Assembly: GCA_963851025.1 (NCBI GenBank)
Contig: CAWKOA010000006.1
Location: 248,001-312,000, forward strand
Length of the DNA: 64,000 bases
Direction of reading: 5' to 3'
Source: RYN-230 sp963851025
GTDB taxonomy: Bacteria; Actinomycetota; Actinomycetes; Streptosporangiales; Streptosporangiaceae
The position numbers were made by a program, and so were the translations under genes. Position 1 is the first letter of the stretch. The number at the start of each line of letters is the position of its first letter. A model generated the notes under the pieces. It ran no database searches. It had not been told where the DNA came from and was given only the letters and a program-made list of their open reading frames with translations. Positions 1-7,613 of this stretch are shown piece after piece.

Positions 1-317
1 TTGAGGCAGAACGCGGCCAGGACGAGATCGAATGCGCCGTCGCGGAACGGCAGCGCCACGGCGTCGGCCGCCACCGGATGCTGGGCCGGGCCGATCATGC
101 GCAGCATCGCCTCGGCCAGGTCGGTAGCCACCACCTGCTCCGCGCCCGCGGCCAGGGCGGCCTGGCCGGCCACACCGGTGCCCGCGCCCAGGTCGAGGAC
201 CCGCAGGCCGGCCACCGGGACCTGCGCGGCCCCGAGCAGGGCCCGGGCCAGCGGCGCGTAGACCGGCCCGGGGCCGGCGGCCCATCCCCCGGCCGCCGCC
301 CCGTAGGCGGCCCGCAC
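1..317 (-). CDS. SAM-dependent class I methyltransferase (3' part beyond window edge)
   Basis: Reading leftward from a GTG at 317, the translation begins VRAAYGAAAGGWA and soon reaches LDLGAGTGVAG, the glycine-rich SAM-binding motif I. ATDLAEAML (acidic end of strand beta-2) and DAVALPFRDGAFDLVLAAF (motif IV region) follow. This is the N-terminal part of a Methyltransf_11/UbiE-type enzyme, and the gene runs off the left edge. The start is uncertain: the frame is open further upstream through the tandem array at 324-394 without an ATG, and GTG 317 lies where relatives usually begin. The substrate cannot be inferred. Confidence 0.8.
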   Translation of the reverse strand, partial: MRAAYGAAAGGWAAGPGPVYAPLARALLGAAQVPVAGLRVLDLGAGTGVAGQAALAAGAEQVVATDLAEAMLRMIGPAQHPVAADAVALPFRDGAFDLVLAAFCL

Positions 318-323
318 GTCCGC

Positions 324-394
324 AGTCAGCCCAGCCTCTGTCAGCCCAGCCTCCGTAGGCTCAGCCTGCGTAGCTCAGCCTCCGTCAGCTCAGC
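324..394. repeat. 14-15 bp degenerate tandem array at a stop codon
   Basis: On the minus strand about five units of 14-15 bp follow one another (TGAGCTGACGGAGGC, TGAGCTACGCAGGC, TGAGCCTACGGAGGC, TGGGCTGACAGAGGC, then a decayed copy). The first unit carries the stop codon of the phosphotransferase gene (385-387). The array fills the gap to the methyltransferase start. Confidence 0.75.
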
Positions 395-1434
395 AGGGGT
401 GCGGCCTGCACGGCCTTGGCCTCCCACCACGCCAGCTCCTCGTCGTAGCCACCGAGTGCCTTCTCCCAGCCGAACTGGACCAGGGCACCGAGCAGGCACA
501 GGGCCAGCTGCCGGTCCCACCACGGGCCGGTGTCGATGCCAGCGTCTTCCAGCGCCTCCCGGTAGACGCTGATCGAGGCCTCCTTGGGCTGCGGCAGACG
601 GCGGCAGTTGATGGCCAGGTACCAGGCCAGGTCGCTGAGCGGAGCGCCCACCCCGGGCTGTTCCCAGTCGAGCACGACGGTCCGCCCCGCGTCGTCGGTG
701 CCGAGGTTGTCCAGCTTCCAGTTGCTGTGCACGAACGTGTGCGGTGTCCGGGCCAGCGCGTCCACCAGGGGTCCGGGGTCGTGGGCCAGCGGCGTCACCA
801 CCGCGGCGGCGGCGGGCGCCACCTCTTCCAGCAGCGGCCAGCCCTTGGCCACCAGCTGCGGGACGAGCTGCGCCGTCCCCGTGGCCGCCTCGGCCTGCGC
901 CATCCAGGGCGAGAGCTCGAGGTAGCGGTGTGTCGCGGGGACCACGTCGAACTCAGGACCGCAGCCCCAGAACGCGGCGTGCAGGGCCGCCATGTGCCGC
1001 AGGAAACGCAGGTGCTGGGCCAGTGGGATGGGCTCATCTGTGGCCGGGACCAGCCAGGGGGTCACGTCGCGCATGAGCAGGGCGCAGCCCCGGGGCCGGG
1101 CCGGCCCCTCCGCCCGCCCCGGGCCGGGACCGCGTTCCTCCGGGGCCGCCCCCACGATCGGCTGGTTGAAGCAGCCGGGCAGGCGGGCCAGGATGCCCCG
1201 TTCCCACAGCTCCAGGGGGGCGCCCCGGAGCGAGCCGGACGCCCGCATCGTCCAGTCCTCACGCAGGTCGAGATGCTTGAGCACGTAGCCCTGGCCGCCG
1301 ATGACGACCCGCTCCAGCCGGGCCCCCGACTTGCCCGGCACACCGTCCAGGTCCGTCCGCTCGGTCACTCCGGCCAGCAACTCGGCCACGCCACCGTAGC
1401 GGCGGGGCGGGCAGCCGGGCCCTGGATCAGGCAT
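385..1434 (-). CDS. Aminoglycoside-phosphotransferase-fold kinase, catalytic Asp replaced
   Basis: 349 aa protein of the APH/choline-kinase fold. The catalytic loop near residue 233 reads HSNWKLDN where the family has HGDxxxxN, so Asn stands at the general-base Asp position. The metal-binding strand follows as VLDWEQPG near residue 253, with LSDLAWYLA after it. Canonical members phosphorylate small-molecule hydroxyls; with the Asp lost, activity may be low or altered. The ATG overlaps the stop of the upstream SnoaL-like gene by 8 bp, suggesting translational coupling. The substrate is unknown, and antibiotic resistance should not be assumed. Confidence 0.8.
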   Translation of the reverse strand: MPDPGPGCPPRRYGGVAELLAGVTERTDLDGVPGKSGARLERVVIGGQGYVLKHLDLREDWTMRASGSLRGAPLELWERGILARLPGCFNQPIVGAAPEERGPGPGRAEGPARPRGCALLMRDVTPWLVPATDEPIPLAQHLRFLRHMAALHAAFWGCGPEFDVVPATHRYLELSPWMAQAEAATGTAQLVPQLVAKGWPLLEEVAPAAAAVVTPLAHDPGPLVDALARTPHTFVHSNWKLDNLGTDDAGRTVVLDWEQPGVGAPLSDLAWYLAINCRRLPQPKEASISVYREALEDAGIDTGPWWDRQLALCLLGALVQFGWEKALGGYDEELAWWEAKAVQAAPLLS

Positions 1435-1819
1435 CGGCCGCTTCCATCTCGGCGAGCAGGGCCGCCGGCCAGCGGCCGCCGCAGAACACGGTGTCGGCGA
1501 CGATCCGGTCGTCGCGCACCGTCAGCAGGTGCATGTGGTGGGCCGCGTGCGGCACGCCATGCTCGGTCCAGCTCAGCGTGTACTCGATGACCTCGCTCGC
1601 GCCCTCGGCCACCGGGTAGCGGCGCAGCTCGTCGAAGTGGCCCGGGTCGGCGAACCACCGTGCGTACTCGGCCCGGATCGCATCCGGGCCGGCCGCGTGC
1701 AGCCGCCAGCCGGGAACGGTCGCGTCGAGCGTGGCGTCCGGGCTCCACGCGTCGCAGCCAGGGATCATCGCACCCTCGATCGCCTGCAGGAACTTCTCGA
1801 TCACCGGGGTATCTGCCAT
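1427..1819 (-). CDS. SnoaL/NTF2-like protein
   Basis: About 130 aa with the cone-shaped NTF2-like signature: an N-terminal helix (VIEKFLQAIEG), then alternating strands with WRLHAAGPDAIRAEYARWF and HHMHLLTVRDDRIVADTVFCGG. Such proteins are small ligand-binding proteins, isomerases or cyclases. Two adjacent ATGs (1822, 1819) follow GAGGAGGG; spacing favours the second, giving MADTPVIEKF. The longer open frame upstream lacks such a signal. It is coupled to the phosphotransferase gene. No catalytic residue set could be assigned. Confidence 0.75.
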   Translation of the reverse strand: MADTPVIEKFLQAIEGAMIPGCDAWSPDATLDATVPGWRLHAAGPDAIRAEYARWFADPGHFDELRRYPVAEGASEVIEYTLSWTEHGVPHAAHHMHLLTVRDDRIVADTVFCGGRWPAALLAEMEAADA

Positions 1820-1934
1820 CATGCCCTCCTCACGGGTCAGATCCCAGCGTGCGGGCGGCGGCTTGCAGCCAGCTTGCAGTCCCGGCCGGCGCCAGCTCAC
1901 GCTGCCCGGGGCCGGGCCGGGCGGGCCGCGCTCA

Positions 1935-4382
1935 TCACCTCAGGGCGTAGACGCTGAAGTCGTTGCTGCCGGCGAAGGCGACCCCGCCGGCCACCGCGAT
2001 CTGGGATTCCACCGGCCCGCCCACGGTGAACCGCCAGACCTGGGCACCGTCGCGGGCGCGCAGCGCGAGGACGGTGCCGTCGTTGCTGCCGCAGTACACG
2101 ATTCCGCCCGCCACCGTGAGGCCGGAGGAGACCGGGGCGCCCGTGCGGGCCCGCCACGCCCGGGTCCCGTCGCTGGCCCGCAAGGCCTGCACCATGTTGT
2201 TGTTGCTGCCCAGGTAGACCAGGCCCGCCGCGACCGCGACCCCCGATTCCACGGCCCCGCCGGCCGGGGCATCCCACAGCTTGCGGCCATCGCGGACCCG
2301 CAGCGCATAGACGCGGCCGTCGCCGCTGCCCACGTAGGCCACCCCCGCCGCCACGGCCACACCCGTGGCTCCGCCGGGTCCGGTGGCGAAGCTCCAGATC
2401 CGGTGGCCGTCGCGGGCCCGGAGGACGTAGACCGCGTCATCGCCGGCGCTGACGATGACGGTCCCGTCGCTGACGGCGATCCCGGTCGCACCGCCGCCGA
2501 GCGTAGTGGCCCAGAGCGCCGCGCCGTCGCTGGCGCGCAGCGCGTGCACGGTCTCATCCGCGCTGCCGAGGTAGACGGCCGGACCGGCCAGCACGATCGG
2601 TGACTGCACGGGGCCGGCGGCCCGGAACGTCCAGAGCCGGGTCCCGTCGCCGGCCCGCAGTGCGTAGAGGCTGTCGTCGTTGCTGCCGGCGTACACCCGG
2701 CCGGCCGCGGCGGCGATCTTCGACTGAACCGGGCCGCCGGTCGCGAACCTCCAGAGCCTGCGGCCGTCGCTCGCCCGCAGCCCGTAGACCCGGTCGTCGG
2801 TACTGCCCGCGATCACGATGCCGCCGGACACCGCGAGCGTCCCCACCAGGCCGCCGGTGGGAAAGCTCCACAGCTGGCGGGCGGCGCCGGGCGCGGCCGC
2901 ACTGGCCGGCGGGTCCGGGCTCGCGGATGCGCTCGGGCCCGTGGTCGCGCGCAAGCTGGATTTACCCGGGCCCGGGCGGTGGTGACCGGCCGCCGATGCG
3001 TGCGGTGTGTCCCCCTGGCTCAGGGCCCATCCGGCGCCCGCCAGCCCGGCCCCGGTCACCGCGGCCAGCCCGGCCAGGACGCGCCGCCGGGTCATCGCCG
3101 GGCCGGCGGGGCGGAGCCCGGCCGGGACCACCCGATCGGCCGGCAGGGCGGGCCCGCTACCCCCCGGTCCCGTGTCCCCCGGGGCACTGACGGGCACCGG
3201 CGTGCCCGGCCCGGCCTGCGCGGTGGTCACGGCCTGGGTGGCCGCGGCCAGGGCCGTACCCGCCGCCACCGTCCCGGCGCCCGGCCCCGCCAGCCCGGCC
3301 CCGGTCGTCCCCGCCGGGGCGGTGCCCGCTAGGGCGGTGACCGCCGCCGTGCCCGCCGGAGCCGTGCCCGCCGGAGCCGTGCCCGCCACCACCGTGCCCG
3401 CCGGGGCCGTGCCCGCTGGTATCGCGGCCCCCCGTACCGCGGGCGCCGGTTCTGCCCCCGCCGGCCGGGGCCCGGTGGGCCCCTCCCGAAGCTCGGTAGT
3501 GAGCCGGGCCTCGTGCGCCCGGATGAGCCCGGTCACCGGTCCGGGCCAGAAGGAGGTCAGCTCATCCCCGTCACCGGGGACCCGGCGCTTGGCGATCACC
3601 GACTCCAGCCCGTCCAGCCGGGGCCGGTCCGCGGGCGCCTTGGCCAGGCATCCCGCCACGAGTTCCCGGAGCTCGGGAGCAACGTCCGTGATGGCCGGCA
3701 CCGAGTGCACCACCCGGTACAGCTGGGACGCCTGCGGGCCGCGGCCGAACGGGCCGGTCCCGGTGGCCGCGAACACGATCACGCAGCCGAGGGAGAACAC
3801 ATCGCTGGGCGCGCCCACCCGGGCGCCTTCCGCCTGCTCCGGTGACATGAACGAGGGCGTGCCGATGATCATCCCGGTGGAGGTCATCGCCGTCTTCTCC
3901 AGCGCGCGGGAGATCCCGAAATCGATCAGCCGGGGGCCGTCCATGGCCAGCAGCACGTTGGCCGGTTTCAGGTCCCGGTGCACGAGCCCGCAGGAATGGA
4001 CCGCCTGCAGCGCCTCGACCAGCCCGCCGGCGAGCCGCCACACGGACGCCGTAGGTAAAGGCCCGGCGGTGCTGACCGCGTCGGCCAGCGAAGGACCGGG
4101 AACGAACACGGTGGCCAGCCACGGCGGGTCGTCGTCCGGCCCGGCCGCGACCACGGGGGCGGTGTAGGCCCCGCTGACCGCGCTGGCCGCCGCGACCTCC
4201 CGGCGGAACCGGGTGCGGAACTCCGGATCGCCAGCCAGCTCGCGGTGGATGACCTTGACGGCCACGGCCCGGCCCGCCGGGGAGTACCCCAGGAACACCT
4301 GCCCCATCCCGCCGGCGCCCAGCCGGGCGCGCAGCCGGTACGGCCCCATCTGCCGGGGATCCCCGGCCGCCAGTGGTTCCAC
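1935..4382 (-). CDS. Membrane Ser/Thr protein kinase with C-terminal PQQ-type beta-propeller
   Basis: 815 aa. Residues ~12-260 are a Hanks-type kinase: GAGGMGQVF glycine loop, VAVKVIH lysine, HRDLKPANVLL catalytic loop, IDFGIS (DFG) and GTPSFMSPEQ in the activation segment. An Ala/Gly/Thr/Pro linker with repeated PAGTAPAGT-type units follows. The only hydrophobic segment (~435-452) is preceded by TRRRVLAGL, a twin-arginine-like motif. Residues ~500-815 hold about eight ~40-residue repeats ending LRASDGRRLW or close variants, the PQQ/WD-like blade pattern. Expected topology is kinase inside and propeller outside, sensing an unknown signal. No neighbouring gene reveals a substrate. Confidence 0.93.
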   Translation of the reverse strand: MEPLAAGDPRQMGPYRLRARLGAGGMGQVFLGYSPAGRAVAVKVIHRELAGDPEFRTRFRREVAAASAVSGAYTAPVVAAGPDDDPPWLATVFVPGPSLADAVSTAGPLPTASVWRLAGGLVEALQAVHSCGLVHRDLKPANVLLAMDGPRLIDFGISRALEKTAMTSTGMIIGTPSFMSPEQAEGARVGAPSDVFSLGCVIVFAATGTGPFGRGPQASQLYRVVHSVPAITDVAPELRELVAGCLAKAPADRPRLDGLESVIAKRRVPGDGDELTSFWPGPVTGLIRAHEARLTTELREGPTGPRPAGAEPAPAVRGAAIPAGTAPAGTVVAGTAPAGTAPAGTAAVTALAGTAPAGTTGAGLAGPGAGTVAAGTALAAATQAVTTAQAGPGTPVPVSAPGDTGPGGSGPALPADRVVPAGLRPAGPAMTRRRVLAGLAAVTGAGLAGAGWALSQGDTPHASAAGHHRPGPGKSSLRATTGPSASASPDPPASAAAPGAARQLWSFPTGGLVGTLAVSGGIVIAGSTDDRVYGLRASDGRRLWRFATGGPVQSKIAAAAGRVYAGSNDDSLYALRAGDGTRLWTFRAAGPVQSPIVLAGPAVYLGSADETVHALRASDGAALWATTLGGGATGIAVSDGTVIVSAGDDAVYVLRARDGHRIWSFATGPGGATGVAVAAGVAYVGSGDGRVYALRVRDGRKLWDAPAGGAVESGVAVAAGLVYLGSNNNMVQALRASDGTRAWRARTGAPVSSGLTVAGGIVYCGSNDGTVLALRARDGAQVWRFTVGGPVESQIAVAGGVAFAGSNDFSVYALR

Positions 4383-4478
4383 GATCCGCCCCTACCGCCC
4401 AGTCCCGATGATCCCGGCTGCCTTCAACACGTGGCGGAGGGCAGCGCAGTTCAACTCGCGGCCGGGGTCTGCTGGTGA

Positions 4479-4988
4479 TCACGCGCGGGCGCTGGTCCAG
4501 GCCGCGCTGTCGGTGAAGTGGGTGTCGAATCGGTCCTGCATGGCCAGCAGGATTTCCCTGGGCTCCATGCCCGCGCGCCACCGCGCCACGTGACGGAAGT
4601 AGTCGAATCGCTCGACGCCGGGGGTGATGATGATCAGCGCCTCGGCCGCAGAATCCCGGTGCGCGCCGAACGCGTGGACCTGGCCCGGCAGCACGACCAG
4701 CAGGTCACCGGGCCCCGCGGTGATGATGTCGTCGCCGGCCAGCACGTCGAGCTGGCCATCGAGGACGAAGAACAGCTCGGACGACTTATCGTGCCGGTGG
4801 GGCACGGCGCCGGCGGCGCCGCGGCCCAGCGCGACCCGGTGGCTGCTCAGGGCACCCTGCGTGGCGCGGCTGTCGGCGAGCAAGATGTGCCCGATGGATT
4901 CCAGGTGCTCGGCCTCAGCGGCGCGGACCAGCACCGGCTGGGACAGGCCCGTGATGGGCTGGGACGGACCAGTGACGTGCGCGGGCAT
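4479..4988 (-). CDS. Cupin-domain protein
   Basis: 169 aa. The cupin motifs are visible: PHRHDKSSELFFVLDGQL matches motif 1 (G(X)5HXH(X)3-4E(X)6G) and PGDLLVVLPGQVHAF matches motif 2. Two His, one Glu and a later His give a normal metal site. The ATG at 4988 follows AAGGAG with good spacing, so the longer upstream frame is not used. The gene diverges from a LysR regulator across 99 bp, making it the likely target of that regulator. The enzymatic role is unknown; small cupins of this type include dioxygenases, isomerases and sugar-binding proteins. Confidence 0.85.
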   Translation of the reverse strand: MPAHVTGPSQPITGLSQPVLVRAAEAEHLESIGHILLADSRATQGALSSHRVALGRGAAGAVPHRHDKSSELFFVLDGQLDVLAGDDIITAGPGDLLVVLPGQVHAFGAHRDSAAEALIIITPGVERFDYFRHVARWRAGMEPREILLAMQDRFDTHFTDSAAWTSARA

Positions 4989-5070
4989 CGTGAGCTCCTT
5001 CTGAGTGGGAATGCCTCCCAGCCTCGCCCGGGCCCGACCATCTGTCCAACAGATGTATTCACTGATCATG

Positions 5071-5085
5071 ATTGATAAGATCGAT
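5071..5085. promoter_or_regulatory. LysR-type T-N11-A operator candidate
   Basis: ATTGATAAGATCGAT is a 15-bp imperfect dyad (ATTGAT/ATCGAT around AAG) with the T-N11-A spacing of LysR-family boxes. It ends 2 bp before the lysR ATG, in the 99-bp divergent gap, as expected for autoregulation plus control of the cupin gene. The palindrome TGATCA lies at 5063-5068. Confidence 0.5.
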
Positions 5086-5087
5086 TT

Positions 5088-5975
5088 ATGGAGCTCCGCC
5101 AGCTCGCGCACTTCGTCGCGGTCGCCGAGGAGCGGCACTTCACCCGGGCCGCGGCGCGTGTGCACGTGGTGCAGTCCAGCCTGAGCTCGTCCATCGCCGG
5201 GCTGGAGCGGGAGCTGGGCGAGGCGCTCTTCGTCCGGGACAACCGCCGGGTGGCGCTGACCCCGGCCGGCCGGGCGCTGCTGCCTGCGGCCCGCCGGGCG
5301 CTCGCCGCGGCCGACGAGGGCCGCGACGCCGTGGCCGGCGTCCGGGGTGTGCTGCGCGGCCAGCTGCAGGTGGGCGCGATCCAGACCATCATGGACGTGG
5401 CCGGGTTGCTGGCCAGGTTCCGCCGCGCTCATCCGGGTGTCACCATCCGGCTCACCCACGGTGCGGCATCCGACCTGGCCCGCGCGGCCGCCGACGCCGA
5501 GCTCGACATCGCCTTCATCGACGGCCCGGTTGACCCGGCCAAGCTCACCCGCATCGGCCTGGGCCGGGACTACCTGGTCCTCGCTGTCCCCCGGGGCGAC
5601 CCGCTCGCCCGTCTCGACGCCATCCGGCTCGACGACCCGGTGCTACGTGATCGCGACTTCGTCGAATACCGCGCCGACTCGGCCCTGCGGGCCCAGATCG
5701 ACACCGCCTGCGCGGCCGCCGGGCTCGCCCGCCGGGTCGCCTGCGAGGTGGAGAACATGCAGTACCTCATCGAATCAGTGCAGCATGGCCTGGGCATCAC
5801 CGTGCTCCCGCCGCTGGCCCTGCAGGCCGCGGGCGGACACGTCGAAGCCGTGCCGATCACGCCGCCGCTGCACCGCGATCTCAGCGCGGTCGTCGCGGCG
5901 GGCCGTCCGCCCACGGGAGCCGCGCAGGCCCTACTCGGCCTGCTCGTGGCCGGCTGGCCCGCTGGCGCCCGCTGA
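5088..5975 (+). CDS. LysR-family transcriptional regulator
   Basis: 295 aa. It starts MELRQLAHFVAVAEE and has the winged HTH (FTRAAARVHVVQSSLSSSIAGLE, then LGEALFVRDNRRVALTPAG), a linker helix and a type 2 periplasmic-binding-like effector domain (residues ~90-290, e.g. LQVGAIQTIMDVAGLL and HGLGITVLPPLAL). It is divergent from the cupin gene and probably controls it. The 3' end overlaps the convergent osmC-like gene by 45 bp. The ATG directly follows the candidate operator and no Shine-Dalgarno is visible, so the start could be leaderless. Confidence 0.93.
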   Translation: MELRQLAHFVAVAEERHFTRAAARVHVVQSSLSSSIAGLERELGEALFVRDNRRVALTPAGRALLPAARRALAAADEGRDAVAGVRGVLRGQLQVGAIQTIMDVAGLLARFRRAHPGVTIRLTHGAASDLARAAADAELDIAFIDGPVDPAKLTRIGLGRDYLVLAVPRGDPLARLDAIRLDDPVLRDRDFVEYRADSALRAQIDTACAAAGLARRVACEVENMQYLIESVQHGLGITVLPPLALQAAGGHVEAVPITPPLHRDLSAVVAAGRPPTGAAQALLGLLVAGWPAGAR

Positions 5976-6467
5976 CGCACTCACCGCGACCGGGTGGGCC
6001 AGGGTCTGGTACACGACGCAGTAGCGCTCGGTCAGCCGGAGCAGCGTCGCGAGCTGCTCGTCGCTGGCCCCGGTGTCGAGCTCGAAGCTGAGCCGGATGG
6101 CGGTGAACCCGACCGGCGCCTCCTTGGCTACCCCGAGCGTCCCGCGGAAGTCCAGGTCACCCTCGGCGTGCACGGTGCCGCCGGTGACCGGGATCTCCAG
6201 CGACGTGGCCACCGCCCGCAGCGTGACCCCCGCGCAGGCGACCAGCGCCTCCAGCAGCATGTCCCCGGAGCACAGCAGGGACCCGTCACCGCCGGTGGCC
6301 GGGTGCAGCCCGGCCACCGCCATGGCCCGGCCCGTGTCCACCGAGCAGCTGATCCCCTCGTCCCCCAGCTCGCCGCGGGCCCGCAAGGTGATCACCGCTT
6401 GCTGCGGGTCCTCGCGGTAGGCGTCCTTGAGCGGCTGCTGCACGGCGCGCAGTCCGGTGCTGTCCAT
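5931..6467 (-). CDS. OsmC-family protein
   Basis: 178 aa. OsmC/Ohr fold with the two characteristic cysteines: CSVDTGRAM and SGDMLLEALVACAGVTLRAV near the middle, plus RYCVVYQTL near the C terminus. Members reduce organic hydroperoxides or act as redox-related accessory proteins. The start at 6467 has an excellent AAAAGGAGG Shine-Dalgarno, so the longer frame to 6734 is rejected. It is convergent with the LysR gene with a 45-bp overlap of the reading frames. Confidence 0.88.
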   Translation of the reverse strand: MDSTGLRAVQQPLKDAYREDPQQAVITLRARGELGDEGISCSVDTGRAMAVAGLHPATGGDGSLLCSGDMLLEALVACAGVTLRAVATSLEIPVTGGTVHAEGDLDFRGTLGVAKEAPVGFTAIRLSFELDTGASDEQLATLLRLTERYCVVYQTLAHPVAVSASAGASGPAGHEQAE

Positions 6468-6562
6468 GGCGCCTCCTTTTCTGGATGGTTCCCGCCTGGC
6501 GCATACCCAGGATGCCCTCTGGACCACCCGGCTCCCGGGCCATTCACTCAGCGGCGGTGAAT

Positions 6563-6579
6563 CGCCCGGCTTCCGGGCG
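6563..6579 (-). terminator. GC-rich hairpin between duplicated gene-end sequences
   Basis: CGCCCGG-CTT-CCGGGCG forms a perfect 7-bp stem with a 3-nt loop just downstream of the stop of the minus-strand gene 6586-7410. The gene-end sequence ACCGCCGCTGA recurs on the far side of the hairpin (+ strand tcagcggcggt at 6548-6558 and 6586-6596), so the stop context is duplicated around the hairpin. No T-tract is present. Confidence 0.5.
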
Positions 6580-6585
6580 GTCAGC

Positions 6586-7410
6586 TCAGCGGCGGTCGGT
6601 GGAGTACAGGTACGGGCCGCGGCCGCCGGAGTCGACGGGGGCGGCGGCGGTCTCGCCGCGCAGCCAGCGGATCGCGGCCTGGATGCCCTCGCCGTACTGC
6701 GGGGGCGGGTACCGGCCCGGGTCCACCGCGACACCGCCCGGCCGGCCCTGCATCACGACCATGTTGGCCGCGGCGTCCTCATAGTGCAGGTGCGAGGTGC
6801 TGGGCAGGCCGACCGAGCGCCCGCAGAGCGGCGCGGCCGGGGATTCGCCCAGGACCCAGTCGAGCAGATCACGGACGCCGCGCAGCCAGGCGGCGTTCAT
6901 CCAGCCGGGCTCCCAGCGCCACGGGTGCCGGGCGTCCGAGGCGGACATGGGCTCAGGCAGGTCGCCGTCGCGCAGCGCGTCCCGGGTGATCTCGCGGACC
7001 TGGCGCATCTCGTCGTCGGTGCGCACGTAATCGCCGCGGGCCCCGACGAAGCGCCCGCGGTTGTCCGCGTGCACGGGGACCTCGTCGGTGCCGCCCGCGA
7101 GCCAGGCCAGGACGGCCCGGGTCTCGCGGAACTGGTCGCGGAAATCGGCCGGCACCCCGGGCGGCGCGGTGGAACCCTCCGGCTCCGCCGCCGCCTCGGC
7201 CAGGATCTCCTCCCGCGACGGCGGGCAGCCCGGGGCCAGGGACAGGGTCACCGGCGACGGCCGGGTCCCGGTGAGCGCCCACTGCCAGGCCAGGGCGGTG
7301 CGGCCGCGCGGCCCCATCTCGCGCAGGCTCTGCGCGAGAACCGCCTCGACGTGCGGGCGGGGCCGGACGATCGCCGGACTGAGCTGGTCGGGCAGGTACA
7401 CGGTGGTCAC
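6586..7410 (-). CDS. Hypothetical protein
   Basis: About 274 aa, not recognised. Soluble, rich in Arg, Pro, Trp and acidic residues, with no signal peptide or membrane segment. Motif-like stretches are REMGPRGRTALAWQWALTG, GDYVRTDDEMRQVREIT, HPWRWEPGWMNAAWLRG and LHYEDAAANMVVMQGRPGG. GTG 7410 is chosen because upstream residues would run into the divergent glyA leader; GTG 7401 is an alternative. Codon usage is typical of the window, so it is very likely a real gene. Confidence 0.65.
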   Translation of the reverse strand: MTTVYLPDQLSPAIVRPRPHVEAVLAQSLREMGPRGRTALAWQWALTGTRPSPVTLSLAPGCPPSREEILAEAAAEPEGSTAPPGVPADFRDQFRETRAVLAWLAGGTDEVPVHADNRGRFVGARGDYVRTDDEMRQVREITRDALRDGDLPEPMSASDARHPWRWEPGWMNAAWLRGVRDLLDWVLGESPAAPLCGRSVGLPSTSHLHYEDAAANMVVMQGRPGGVAVDPGRYPPPQYGEGIQAAIRWLRGETAAAPVDSGGRGPYLYSTDRR

Positions 7411-7464
7411 CACTCCACGGTACGGGTGACCGCTGACAGCGTCAGCATGGTCCCGGTAAGCTTC

Positions 7465-7548
7465 CTGCGGGCCGTGACTGGCGCGCAGGGATGGGTAACC
7501 ATCGGGGAGCGGCCCCGTCATCAGGACGAATGCCGGGCGCCTGGGCCT
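7465..7548 (+). ncRNA. ZTP (pfl motif) riboswitch upstream of glyA
   Basis: The leader reads GGGCCGTGACTGGCGC, then GGGATGGGTAACCATC, CGGGGAGCGGCCCC and, after a variable spacer, CCGGGCGCCTGGGC. These match the conserved blocks of the pfl/ZTP aptamer in order: the GACUGGCG strand, the small stem with its ACCA side, CGGGGAGCG closing back on the GGGCCG helix, and the 3' CGCCUGGGC pseudoknot segment. glyA is a classic downstream gene because ZTP signals 10-formyl-tetrahydrofolate shortage. It was recognised by motif matching by eye, not by a covariance model. Confidence 0.85.
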
Positions 7549-7581
7549 CTCCGCGAGCACACGCAGCCGTCACCGTGGCCG

Positions 7582-7600
7582 GCTGCACTGGTTCTGCAGC
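7582..7600 (+). promoter_or_regulatory. Hairpin, possible riboswitch expression platform
   Basis: GCTGCA-CTGGTTC-TGCAGC gives a perfect 6-bp stem with a 7-nt loop, lying 34 nt after the aptamer and 13 nt before the glyA ATG. It is followed by CACTGGGGG, which holds the presumptive ribosome-binding site. It lacks a U-tract, so translational control would be more likely than termination. Confidence 0.4.
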
Positions 7601-7613
7601 ACTGGGGGTTTCC

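Noticed and set aside
385..1434. Aminoglycoside resistance gene
   Set aside because: The fold is shared by many small-molecule kinases, the catalytic Asp is replaced, and nothing nearby indicates resistance.
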